A stretch of DNA of 64,000 bases from positions 1 to 64,000 of the forward strand of contig CACNRI010000004.1 in the NCBI GenBank assembly GCA_902622845.1. The letters run 5' to 3'. The DNA is from an uncultured SAR86 cluster bacterium (lineage in GTDB: Bacteria; Pseudomonadota; Gammaproteobacteria; Magnimaribacterales; D2472). Below the pieces are notes generated by a model that did no database searches, was not told the origin of the DNA, and worked only from the letters and a program-made list of their open reading frames with translations. Below, piece by piece: positions 34,262 through 43,487 of the stretch. Numbering within the stretch: position 1 is the first letter of the stretch; each line of letters starts with the position of its first letter. A program made the position numbers and the translations under genes.

Positions 34262-34264
34262 AGA

Positions 34265-35350
34265 TTATCTTAATTTGAGTGTTGCCAGGGCAACTAAAAT
34301 TAGAACAAGAGTGATAATCCAGAATCTGACAATAATTTTTGGCTCTGGCCACCCTTTTAGCTCAAAGTGATGATGGATTGGCGCCATTAAAAAAACTCTT
34401 TTTTGTCTTAACCTGTAAGAAGTGACTTGAATCATGACACTTAGGGTTTCAGCTATGAAAACTCCTGCCATAATTGCATAAACTATTTCATGTCTCAAAA
34501 TTACAGCAAGGACTCCAAGAATTGCGCCAAGAGTGAGAGAACCAACATCTCCCATAAAAACTTCTGCTGGATATGAGTTGTACCATAAGAAGCCAATTCC
34601 GGAACCTATAAGCGCTCCGCAAAAAACAATTAGCTCACCTGCAATTTGAAGATGAGGTATAAATAAATATTCTGCTATTAACTGGTTACCCATTGCATAT
34701 GCTATTAATCCTAAGCCACCACCAATTAAAATAGTTGGCAATATTGCTAACCCATCAAGGCCATCTGTTAGATTTACTGCATTTGATGAGCCAACAATTA
34801 CTAATGAGCCAAACAAAATAAATGAAAGCATGCTCATTTCAAAGATCCAGTCTTTGTTAAAAAGGAGTATTAATGATATTTCTGCTGAATCTTCGGCAGA
34901 GAAGTATAAAAAGCTTACTGCGATAATTGAAACTATGGTTTGAGATAATAGTTTAACCCTTCCAGATATGCCTTTTGAGTCCTTATATTTAATTTTAAAG
35001 AAGTCATCAAGAAAACCTATGATGGTGAAACCTAATGTAATAAAAAGGCAAACCCAAATATATCTATTACCTAAATCTGCCCACAATAAAGTAGATATTA
35101 GCAATGAGGAAATTATTAGTAATCCTCCCATGGTTGGGGTACCAGACTTTTGTTTGTGGGAATCTGGACCTCTCTCCACTCCATATTGTTTAAATTGCAT
35201 TCTTTGAAGCCAGCTTATTAGCTTAGGGCCCAAAAGTATTGTCAGCAATAACGCTGTTATTGTTCCTCCAATTGTTCTTACAGTAAGATATCTGAGAACA
35301 TCGAAGCCAGGATCAAAATCTACAAGAATGGTGCCTAAATATTCAAACAT
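34265..35350 (-). CDS. mraY: MraY phospho-MurNAc-pentapeptide transferase
   Basis: KSGTPTMGGLL, NAVNLTDGLDGLA, APIHHHFELKGW. Confidence 0.98.
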   Translation of the reverse strand: MFEYLGTILVDFDPGFDVLRYLTVRTIGGTITALLLTILLGPKLISWLQRMQFKQYGVERGPDSHKQKSGTPTMGGLLIISSLLISTLLWADLGNRYIWVCLFITLGFTIIGFLDDFFKIKYKDSKGISGRVKLLSQTIVSIIAVSFLYFSAEDSAEISLILLFNKDWIFEMSMLSFILFGSLVIVGSSNAVNLTDGLDGLAILPTILIGGGLGLIAYAMGNQLIAEYLFIPHLQIAGELIVFCGALIGSGIGFLWYNSYPAEVFMGDVGSLTLGAILGVLAVILRHEIVYAIMAGVFIAETLSVMIQVTSYRLRQKRVFLMAPIHHHFELKGWPEPKIIVRFWIITLVLILVALATLKLR

Positions 35351-36681
35351 TAAATAAACCTCTCCATTCTCATTCCTCTAGATCCTTTAATTAAAACAAT
35401 ATCATTCTTTTTGACAAAGTTAGCAATAAATTCCTTGAGTTGCTCTTCATTATAAAAATTATAAGATTTTTTTTGAAATCCGCTGGATGCAAATTTTGAA
35501 AGCTCTCCAAAAGTTATAAGAATATCAATCTTGGAATTTTTTGCATAAGAGCCTATATCAACATGAAGTTTTTTTCTAAACCTTCCTAACTCAAACATAT
35601 CTCCGAAAACAAAAATCTTTCTGCCTGAAAATTCTGATAGTACATCTATACTTCTCTTGACTGATTCGGGGTTTGCATTATAAGTATCATCAATCAGTGT
35701 GGATTTATTTCTCCAGGAAAGGATTCTTTGTCTTGAAATAGAACTTGATATATTTTTTAGAGATTTAAGCATTTTTGAGTTACTCTCACCTAAGATATTA
35801 AGACATGTATGACATACCAAAATATTTTGAACGTTATGCTTTCCTAGGAGTGATGAAGAAATAGAAATAGCTTTAGATTTTTTATCTCCACTACAGCTCT
35901 TGATGATATCAAAAGTCATTACTTTTTTATCTTTTGAGATTTTCTCATTCTTTGCAATAAATTTTTTAGGGACAGGGATTACATTGATGCCTTTTGCCAT
36001 ATTTTTCCATCTAAAAAGATAGTTCTTATCATTTGGGACTATCAAAGTTCCTCCTTTACGGATATTTTTTATAAGCTCAGACTTAACTTTGAAAACACCT
36101 TCAATATTTATAAGTTTTTCTAGATGCGAGTTTCCGATATTTGTGATTATTCCTATATCAGGCTTAACTATCTTTGATAAATATTTAATATCTCCTTTTT
36201 TTGCTGCGCCAGCTTCTAAAACCATATATTTACAATCCTTTTTTGACGACATAATGCTAATCGGAAGGCCAATTTCGTTATTAAAATTTTTAATTGTAGT
36301 CGAGCACTTGGGGAGTGATTTTGAGATGATATTTGTTGTTGATGTTTTTCCATTACTCCCAGTAATTAATATTTTTTTTCCTTTAAAATCAGATGCAATC
36401 TCCGATGATATTTTTGAAAGTGCTTTCCTAACACTAGGAACATAGATGGCATTATTTTTATTAATATAAGATTTATCAGAGCATAAAACTGCAGTTGCTC
36501 CAGATGAGAAAGCTTTTTCGATAAATTTATTTCCATTGAAATTTTCTCCCTTCAAAGCAATAAAAAGTGAGTCTTTTTTGATGGTTCTAGTATCAATTGA
36601 AATATTTTTGAATTTAATATTTTTTTTTGCCTTTAAACCAAGATACTTTCTAATGTCGTTTGTGCTTGAAATGAATTTCAT
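35350..36681 (-). CDS. murF: MurF UDP-MurNAc-tripeptide--D-Ala-D-Ala ligase
   Basis: LITGSNGKTSTTNI, LLGKHNVQNIL; MKFISS start forms TAATG overlap with the preceding ORF. Confidence 0.95.
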   Translation of the reverse strand: MKFISSTNDIRKYLGLKAKKNIKFKNISIDTRTIKKDSLFIALKGENFNGNKFIEKAFSSGATAVLCSDKSYINKNNAIYVPSVRKALSKISSEIASDFKGKKILITGSNGKTSTTNIISKSLPKCSTTIKNFNNEIGLPISIMSSKKDCKYMVLEAGAAKKGDIKYLSKIVKPDIGIITNIGNSHLEKLINIEGVFKVKSELIKNIRKGGTLIVPNDKNYLFRWKNMAKGINVIPVPKKFIAKNEKISKDKKVMTFDIIKSCSGDKKSKAISISSSLLGKHNVQNILVCHTCLNILGESNSKMLKSLKNISSSISRQRILSWRNKSTLIDDTYNANPESVKRSIDVLSEFSGRKIFVFGDMFELGRFRKKLHVDIGSYAKNSKIDILITFGELSKFASSGFQKKSYNFYNEEQLKEFIANFVKKNDIVLIKGSRGMRMERFI

Positions 36682-37268
36682 TAAAATTTTCTTTCTTTTT
36701 TTGTGCAATTTCCTTTTGCCAAGATTTCTAACTTAGGATTCTTATTTTTGCCACCATCTTTACTTTTTAGCCAGACATCTCCAAAAATTCTCCCTTTACC
36801 TGTATACCAGTTGATAGAGTTTGAGATTCCATAATACTCGACACTATAATTATCAAAAAGTGGATGATCTTCTCCCAAAGTCATTGATGATATTACCTCT
36901 ATGCCATTTTCACTTATCTTTTTACTCCAATTCGCTTTAGGATTTACCCAAATTGGTGAAGGATCAAATGTATAATTGAGTTTAATAAGGTTATCGCTTT
37001 CATCAATTTCCCAATACTGAACAACCTGCAAAGATTCTTTTTGCCAATCGTCTTTGTCAAAATTTGTTTTTGCTTTATTGATAAGAAAAATAGACTGTTG
37101 CGTCTGAGTTGCCAAGTTTTTAAAAAAGTCTAAGCCTTCCGATATTACTGTTTTGGAAAGATCTCTATAGGTTACAGAAAATGATCCATCAAGCTCACAG
37201 ATTATCTCTTTTTTTTCAGAGAAAGAGAATGTTGAAAAAACTAACATTATAAGGGTGATATATTTCAT
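36681..37268 (-). CDS. Predicted secreted protein of unknown function inside the dcw operon
   Basis: 195 aa, N-terminal signal-like segment MKYITLIMLVFSTFSFSE; ATGA overlap with murE stop, TAATG overlap with murF start. Confidence 0.85.
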   Translation of the reverse strand: MKYITLIMLVFSTFSFSEKKEIICELDGSFSVTYRDLSKTVISEGLDFFKNLATQTQQSIFLINKAKTNFDKDDWQKESLQVVQYWEIDESDNLIKLNYTFDPSPIWVNPKANWSKKISENGIEVISSMTLGEDHPLFDNYSVEYYGISNSINWYTGKGRIFGDVWLKSKDGGKNKNPKLEILAKGNCTKKERKF

Positions 37269-38689
37269 AATATTTCCTCCACAACCCTTTGATCGTTAAA
37301 TGGTATCTTAGTTCCTTTTATTTCTTGGAATTCTTCATGCCCTTTCCCGAGAATCAATAAAATTTCATCTTCTTTTAAGGCATCTATACCATTTTTTATT
37401 GCTTTTTTCCTATCTGGTTCAACAATTAAGTTACTATACTCCTGATCTTTTCTAGAATCATCCAAAATTGACTGGAAACTTTCATTTCTACAATTGTCAG
37501 AAGTAAAAATGACTTTTCGTGAATTAGTGCATGAAAATTTCATGATTTTTCCTCTTTCAGAACTATCTCGCTCTCCTCCACATCCATAAACAATAATTAA
37601 ATCATGATAGATATTTGAGACTGAATTAACTATAGCTCTGATGCCCCCGTAATTATGAGCATAGTCAATTAAAATATTTTTATTGTTTTTAGATATTATC
37701 CTTGCCCTGCCAGAAGGCAGATCTATTGAGTTAATAAGCTCCTTATCAAAAAAAATATTTTTTTCTATTTGATCAAGACATGCTATCGCAAAAACTAAAT
37801 TATAAATGTTATGTTTTTGAAAAAATCTTACTTTTAAATCGATACATCTATCATTTGACATTAATCTAAAATTACAGCCATTTTTATTAGTTTTATCTAT
37901 CGAAAAAAAGTAATCTGCTTGTTTATTGGAGCAACTCACTATGCATTTTTCATATCCTGCTAATTCTTTATCTATGAGTGAAGCAGAAGTTTCACAGTCC
38001 CCATTTAAGATTATCTTATTGTGAGAAGAGAAATTTAATATCTTCAGTTTTGAGTCAATATAATTTTGAATATTTTTGTGAAAATCTAGATGATCTTGCT
38101 CAATATTCAAAATTGCTCTAGTTTCAGCATCTATTCCTATAAGTCTATTCTGATCTAGGCCGTGAGAAGAAGCTTCAATACAAACAAATAGCTCATCTTC
38201 ATATTTTTCTCTAGATATAAATTCAAAAAGTTCAAAAAGATTTGGAGTTGTGTTTCTTGTTTCCTTAAATCTTGTTTTACTTTCAAGTCCTAAGGTCCCT
38301 GCTAGGACAGCATCTTTATTGGTTTTTAAGAGAATTTGATAAGAAAAAAATGCAGTCGAAGTCTTTCCATTTGTCCCTGTAAAAACAAGAAACTTTAAGT
38401 TTTTTTCACGAATATTATAAAAATTAAGACATATTTCTTTTTGTCTCTCAAATAAATCTTCTACAAAAAAGCAAGGTATCTCATGTTGTTTAAAATAATC
38501 TTTTTTATTATGCAAGACACAGCTGGCTCCATTAGCAATAGCTTCGTCAATATAATCAAGTCCGTGAGATCTTAAACCTTGAAGAGCTATGAAACATTGT
38601 CCTTTCTCTATTAATCCTGAAGAGCTTGTCAATCCAGATATAAATATGTCTTCATTAATATTTATGTCTAGATCTCGTAGAACTTTCAT
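37265..38689 (-). CDS. murE: MurE UDP-MurNAc-tripeptide synthetase
   Basis: FTGTNGKTSTAFF, NTTPNLFELFE, DNCRNE (DNPR-motif variant). Confidence 0.95.
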   Translation of the reverse strand: MKVLRDLDININEDIFISGLTSSSGLIEKGQCFIALQGLRSHGLDYIDEAIANGASCVLHNKKDYFKQHEIPCFFVEDLFERQKEICLNFYNIREKNLKFLVFTGTNGKTSTAFFSYQILLKTNKDAVLAGTLGLESKTRFKETRNTTPNLFELFEFISREKYEDELFVCIEASSHGLDQNRLIGIDAETRAILNIEQDHLDFHKNIQNYIDSKLKILNFSSHNKIILNGDCETSASLIDKELAGYEKCIVSCSNKQADYFFSIDKTNKNGCNFRLMSNDRCIDLKVRFFQKHNIYNLVFAIACLDQIEKNIFFDKELINSIDLPSGRARIISKNNKNILIDYAHNYGGIRAIVNSVSNIYHDLIIVYGCGGERDSSERGKIMKFSCTNSRKVIFTSDNCRNESFQSILDDSRKDQEYSNLIVEPDRKKAIKNGIDALKEDEILLILGKGHEEFQEIKGTKIPFNDQRVVEEIL

Positions 38690-40299
38690 TTATTGAAATA
38701 TCCCATATAGCTAAAGACATCATTTGAGATTTTTTTAAAAAGTGGAGCTGCGACAGATCCTCCAGAATATTTTTGCGATCCTAAGCCATCAATGTTTACA
38801 AAGATAGTCAACTCATTTGAAGGATTAGGCCCAATTCCAATAAAAGAGGCTGTATATGTTGAACTTTTATAGTTTCCATCTCTTAGTTTTTCTGTTGTTC
38901 CTGTTTTACCGCTCACATCAAAGTTTTCTAACTTTGCAAGAGCTCCTGTTCCATCTTCGACAACTGTTCTCATTGAAAATAAAATATCATTAGCAGTTGA
39001 TTCGCTAATAATTTGTTCTGAGAAAATTTCAGATTCATTATTTTTAATGATCTTAAAATCATAATAGGTGCCCTTATTGGCGAAGATTGCATAAGCTTGT
39101 GAAATTTGGAAAGGTGTTGCAGTTAGTCCATAACCATATCCAAGTGTAGCTATTTCAATATCAGAAATTTCATCTCTAGAATTAATCTCACCAAATGATG
39201 TAGAAGGAAAATTAATATTTATAGGTTTTGAAAATCCAAATTTTTTATAGTTATCAACTAGTCTTTCTGCTCCTAGAAGAAATGAAATCTGAGTTGCGCC
39301 AACTTGGCTAGACTCCTTAATAATCTCAAATGCTTTAAGTTGCCCATATTTCTTTCTGTCATTAATAATGCTTCCATCAACTTCGATTTTTATTGGTAGC
39401 TCTAATTCTGTATCAATATCAATAAGATTGTTTTCAATAGCTCCGGCAAGAGCTAATGGCTTAACGATTGATCCCGGCTCATAGCTTTCAAGAAAAGCTC
39501 TATTTTTTTTTATGCTTCTCATTGGATTATTTGGGTTGTAAGAAGGATAACTAGCCAGAGCAAGAACTTCTTTAGCTGAATTATCTAAAATAATAACTGT
39601 CCCGCCAGTACCAGCATTATTTTTAATGGCTTCAACGAGATACTTATATGCAATATATTGAATATTACTATCAATAGTGAGATGAATATCTTTTGAGTTT
39701 TCACCAAATTCTACAACTTCAAGCCTTTGTATTGTGTTTCTCGCACCATCTTTCAAGACTTTCTCTCTAAGAGGCTTTCCAGTTAAAATTGAGTTATAAC
39801 TTTTTTCTAGGCCCTCTAAACCATATCCATCCCTTCCAGAAAAACCAACCAATGGAGCAACCTGCTCTCCAAGAGGATAATGACGTTTATAAGTCTTCTC
39901 TAACTCCAACCTATCTATTTTTAGAGATCTAATTTTTCGCATTTCCTCAAAAGATAATGAGTTCTTTATTAATGATTTTTTATTGAAAGGTTTGTATTTT
40001 AAATCTCTGAGTTGAAGAGTATTTTTAATTTTTAGGAAATCATCTTCGCTAAGCCCGCTCAGTGCAAATAAATCAAAACCTGTAATACTTATTGCAAGAG
40101 GAATGCCATTTTTATCATAAATAGATCCACGCTTAAATTTTATTACTCTTTCTGAAGTGTTTTGATTATTCCCTTTTTGTAGAAGAAAATTGCCCTCCTC
40201 AACTTGAACATATATCATTCTAGAAATAATTGCTGCTATTGATAAGAAAAGAAATAAAAAAATTAAAAATAATCTCCAATTTTTATAATAAATCTTCAT
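38686..40299 (-). CDS. ftsI: Peptidoglycan transpeptidase FtsI/PBP3
   Basis: SxxK (EPGSIVKPLA), KTG (SGKTGTTEKL), dcw position. Confidence 0.96.
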   Translation of the reverse strand: MKIYYKNWRLFLIFLFLFLSIAAIISRMIYVQVEEGNFLLQKGNNQNTSERVIKFKRGSIYDKNGIPLAISITGFDLFALSGLSEDDFLKIKNTLQLRDLKYKPFNKKSLIKNSLSFEEMRKIRSLKIDRLELEKTYKRHYPLGEQVAPLVGFSGRDGYGLEGLEKSYNSILTGKPLREKVLKDGARNTIQRLEVVEFGENSKDIHLTIDSNIQYIAYKYLVEAIKNNAGTGGTVIILDNSAKEVLALASYPSYNPNNPMRSIKKNRAFLESYEPGSIVKPLALAGAIENNLIDIDTELELPIKIEVDGSIINDRKKYGQLKAFEIIKESSQVGATQISFLLGAERLVDNYKKFGFSKPININFPSTSFGEINSRDEISDIEIATLGYGYGLTATPFQISQAYAIFANKGTYYDFKIIKNNESEIFSEQIISESTANDILFSMRTVVEDGTGALAKLENFDVSGKTGTTEKLRDGNYKSSTYTASFIGIGPNPSNELTIFVNIDGLGSQKYSGGSVAAPLFKKISNDVFSYMGYFNK

Positions 40300-40556
40300 T
40301 TAATTTTCTTTGGTCTGACTTTTACCATTCCAAGATCTTCTCTGGCCCTCTGCTCAATTCTAGCCGGAGAGTTAAGAAAGAATTCTTCTGTTAAGAGCTG
40401 ATAATAAAGATTTTCCAATTCTTCATTTTGAATAGTTAGCATTTCTTGTGACTTAAAGCCTGATCTTATTTCCCATCTAACATCAACGACTACGAAAGAT
40501 AAGTAAGTAATTATTACTAGCTGTAAAAATATTATTGGTAGATAAAAATTTTTCAT
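40296..40556 (-). CDS. ftsL: Cell division protein FtsL
   Basis: Small bitopic protein between rsmH and ftsI, RIEQRAREDLGM. Confidence 0.92.
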   Translation of the reverse strand: MKNFYLPIIFLQLVIITYLSFVVVDVRWEIRSGFKSQEMLTIQNEELENLYYQLLTEEFFLNSPARIEQRAREDLGMVKVRPKKIK

Positions 40557-41452
40557 TATATCTTTTCAAAAACTCTCATAATTGCACTTCGTGACCTCAT
40601 GTTTTTTTGAATCTCAGAAGCACTTGGCTTAATTTTTTTAGCAACTACTTTAAATTCTTGAATAACTTCATTATTTATTGGAATCTCTTTTGGATAACTT
40701 ATCTTTTTTGGAGCAAAAGATTGCTTAACTGATCTATCTTCGAGGGAGTGGAAAGAAATGCAAACTATTCTTCCTCCAGTTTTGAGCAAATCTTTTGATT
40801 TATTTAATCCAATGTTTAGATTATTTATCTCATCATTTAAATAAATTCTTAGAGCTTGAAAAGTTTTCGTTGCGGGATGTGTTTTATTGGGTAACCTTGT
40901 TTTTGATTTTTTAATTACTTCAGCCAAATCAATAGTATTTAAAATCCTGCCGTCCTTGTAAGAATTAATAATTGCTAGTGAAATCTTTCTAGACTCTCTC
41001 TCATCACCGTATCGATAAATAATATTTGCTAAAGTCTCTGGGTCAACAGTTTGAAGTAAATCCTCAAGTTTTTTGCTTTGCCTTAGATCGATTCGCATAT
41101 CGAGTGGCCCAGCCTTACTAAAACTAAAGCCTCTTGATGGATCATCATAATGAGTAGAACAAAGACCAAAGTCAAATAATATACCGTCGGCTTGTTTTGC
41201 TAAATTTATTGAGTCTAAATCTTCAAAGCCGGCATGTTTAATTGAAAAATTTTTGTCTTTGAAATTTTCTTTTGCAAATCTAATTGCTTCAATATCTTTA
41301 TCTAAAGCCAGAAGAGCCCCATCTTTTGATATTGAATCTAATATCTTCCTTGAATGGCCACCTCTACCAAAGGTTGCATCAATATATTTGCCAGAAAGAT
41401 TAGTAATTAAAAAATCAATCGATTCTTCCAGCAATACTGGAGAATGAAGCAT
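40556..41452 (-). CDS. rsmH: 16S rRNA m4C1402 methyltransferase RsmH
   Basis: HSPVLLEESIDFL, DATFGRGGHSRKIL. Confidence 0.97.
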   Translation of the reverse strand: MLHSPVLLEESIDFLITNLSGKYIDATFGRGGHSRKILDSISKDGALLALDKDIEAIRFAKENFKDKNFSIKHAGFEDLDSINLAKQADGILFDFGLCSTHYDDPSRGFSFSKAGPLDMRIDLRQSKKLEDLLQTVDPETLANIIYRYGDERESRKISLAIINSYKDGRILNTIDLAEVIKKSKTRLPNKTHPATKTFQALRIYLNDEINNLNIGLNKSKDLLKTGGRIVCISFHSLEDRSVKQSFAPKKISYPKEIPINNEVIQEFKVVAKKIKPSASEIQKNMRSRSAIMRVFEKI

Positions 41453-41455
41453 CTC

Positions 41456-42574
41456 TTAATCTACTTGCTTTCTCATAAAAGTTGGCACATCGAGGAAATC
41501 AATTGCCTCTGCAGACGATGCACCAACTTGTTGAACTTCTTTAGTTGTGAGATCTTTATCCAACCCAACCGGTGAAAGCTTAATAGATGCTTTAGGTTTA
41601 TCTATAGAAAGCTTAGGAGATTTCTGATTTACCCCTGTTGCAACAATCGTAACCATAAGTTCATCTTTTAGAGATGGATCAATTACAAGTCCGTATATGC
41701 ATGTCGCATCATCAGCTGTAAACTCCTCAACAACCTCACTTACCTCAGTAAAATCTCCCATTGTTGGATCTTTTGCAGAAATATTTACTAAAACCCCTCT
41801 TGCATCCTTTAGATTAATATCTTCAAGAAGTTCACTTCCAACAGCTAATTCTGCTGCATCTCTTCCACGGTCTTTTGTATTAGATTTTCCAGTACCCATC
41901 ATTGCAATGCCCTTTTCTGACATAACAGTTTTAACATCAGCATAGTCCACGTTTATGAGACCTGGCTTCATAATAATGTCTGAGATCCCTTGGACAGCTC
42001 CCTTTAAAACATCATCTGCCTGCGCAAAAGCTTCAGGAATTGGTGTATTTGCTCCAAGAACGTCTATTAACTTCTGATTTGGTATTGTTATTAAGCTATC
42101 AACTTCTTCAACGAGAGCAGCAAGGCCTTTTTCAGCCGAACTCATTCTTGGCTTACCTTCAAACTTAAATGGTTTGGTAACAACAGCAACTGTTAAAGCA
42201 CCTAGTTCTTTTGCAATCGATGCAACTACTGGTGCAGCTCCTGTTCCAGTTCCACCACCCATGCCAGCAGTTATAAAAACCATATCTGAACCATGAAGTA
42301 ATTGTTCAATTGCTTCCCTGTCTCTCTCTGCAGCTTGTTTACCAACTTCAGGATTTGCTCCAGCTCCTAGACCTTTTGTCATGCCGCCTCCAAGCTTTAA
42401 AATAGTGGCGCCCTTAGCATTTTCCAAGGCTTGCGAATCAGTATTAGCGCATATAAATTCGACACCTTGTATCTTGTGATTCATCATATGGATCACTGCA
42501 TTGCCTCCGGCACCACCCACCCCAATAACTTTTATTTTTGCTTGATCAATATCATCTACAACTTCCCAATTCAT
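41456..42574 (-). CDS. ftsZ: Cell division GTPase FtsZ
   Basis: IKVIGVGGAGGNAVIHM, GGGTGTGAAPVVA, C-terminal peptide LDVPTFMRKQVD; AGGGGAG upstream of ATG 42574. Confidence 0.98.
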   Translation of the reverse strand: MNWEVVDDIDQAKIKVIGVGGAGGNAVIHMMNHKIQGVEFICANTDSQALENAKGATILKLGGGMTKGLGAGANPEVGKQAAERDREAIEQLLHGSDMVFITAGMGGGTGTGAAPVVASIAKELGALTVAVVTKPFKFEGKPRMSSAEKGLAALVEEVDSLITIPNQKLIDVLGANTPIPEAFAQADDVLKGAVQGISDIIMKPGLINVDYADVKTVMSEKGIAMMGTGKSNTKDRGRDAAELAVGSELLEDINLKDARGVLVNISAKDPTMGDFTEVSEVVEEFTADDATCIYGLVIDPSLKDELMVTIVATGVNQKSPKLSIDKPKASIKLSPVGLDKDLTTKEVQQVGASSAEAIDFLDVPTFMRKQVD

Positions 42575-42585
42575 TTTATCTCCCC

Positions 42586-43056
42586 TTAAAAACTCATATC
42601 CTTTATGGATTCTGGAAGAACAATATCTAGGATCTCTGTTGCAAGACTTCCCCCAGTTTGTCTTTGCTCCCAATTTTCTTGATTCCAAATTTCAAATTTA
42701 TTCCCCATTCCTATTAAACATATTCTGTTTGCGTCCTCTATTTGTGCATATTTTTTAAGATCAGCTGAAATTAAAACTTGCATTCTCCCATTTGGCTCAA
42801 AATCGCAAACGCTGGCATTACCTAAAATTGTCCATTGAAGATTTCTTACTATTGGATCCAGGCCCTGAAGAGAAGAAAGCTTTTTAGAAATTTGATTCCA
42901 CTCACTCCCTAAGTAGACTTTGAGTGATGGATATTGAGGATCTTTGGTAATTACAATCTGATTTTCGTTTGAATTAATAAAAGCATCTCTATATTTAGCA
43001 GGAAATGAGAATCTACTTTTTTTATCAATAGAAATATTATTAAAGCCGAACATCAT
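42586..43056 (-). CDS. mraZ: Transcriptional regulator MraZ
   Basis: MraZ/AbrB-like repeats, first gene of dcw cluster. Confidence 0.93.
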   Translation of the reverse strand: MMFGFNNISIDKKSRFSFPAKYRDAFINSNENQIVITKDPQYPSLKVYLGSEWNQISKKLSSLQGLDPIVRNLQWTILGNASVCDFEPNGRMQVLISADLKKYAQIEDANRICLIGMGNKFEIWNQENWEQRQTGGSLATEILDIVLPESIKDMSF

Positions 43057-43061
43057 TACAT

Positions 43062-43115
43062 ATTATAAAGTATTTACACACTTTACAATACTTTTTACGC
43101 ACTTTTTAACACTTT
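43062..43115 (-). promoter_or_regulatory. Putative mraZ promoter/operator: AAAGTG repeats plus TATAAT
   Basis: Minus strand AAAGTG at 43110-43115, 43100-43105, 43079-43084 and AAAGTA at 43089-43094; TATAAT at 43062-43067. Confidence 0.75.
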
Positions 43116-43128
43116 TCTTGCAAGAATT

Positions 43129-43451
43129 GAGTTGGTCTATAAGCCGGATTCTGTTAAAGATGATCATCTATCTCGATATTATGTTGCCATAATACTCTAG
43201 CGACCTACCCAAGCTCAGAATGAGCATTCCTATTGAGCTTCTATTTGGTCTTGCTTCAAGCGGGGTTTGCACTGCCATAGAATGTTACCATTCATGCGGT
43301 GAGCTCTTACCTCACCTTTTCACCCTTACCCTTAGGCGGTATATTTTCTGCTGCACTTTCCGTAAACTCACGTCTCCCAGGAGTTACCTGGCGCCTTGCT
43401 CATGAAGTCCGGACTTTCCTCTGGAATTTCCAGCGATCATCCGACCAACTC
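43129..43451 (-). ncRNA. rnpB: RNase P RNA (bacterial type A)
   Basis: GAGTTGGTCGGATGATCGCTGGAAATTCCAGAGGAAAGTCCGGAC ... CAGAATCCGGCTTATAGACCAACTC, with complementary GAGTTGGTC/GACCAACTC ends; between rsmI and mraZ. Confidence 0.98.
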
Positions 43452-43487
43452 GGTTACATTTTATTTAAAAAAATTTTTTCTTCAACT

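Noticed and set aside
41456-42688. Long form of FtsZ beginning MESRKLGAKTNWGKSC
   Set aside because: The extra N-terminal 38 codons overlap mraZ out of frame; ATG at 42574 has a good AGGGGAG site and matches normal FtsZ N-termini.
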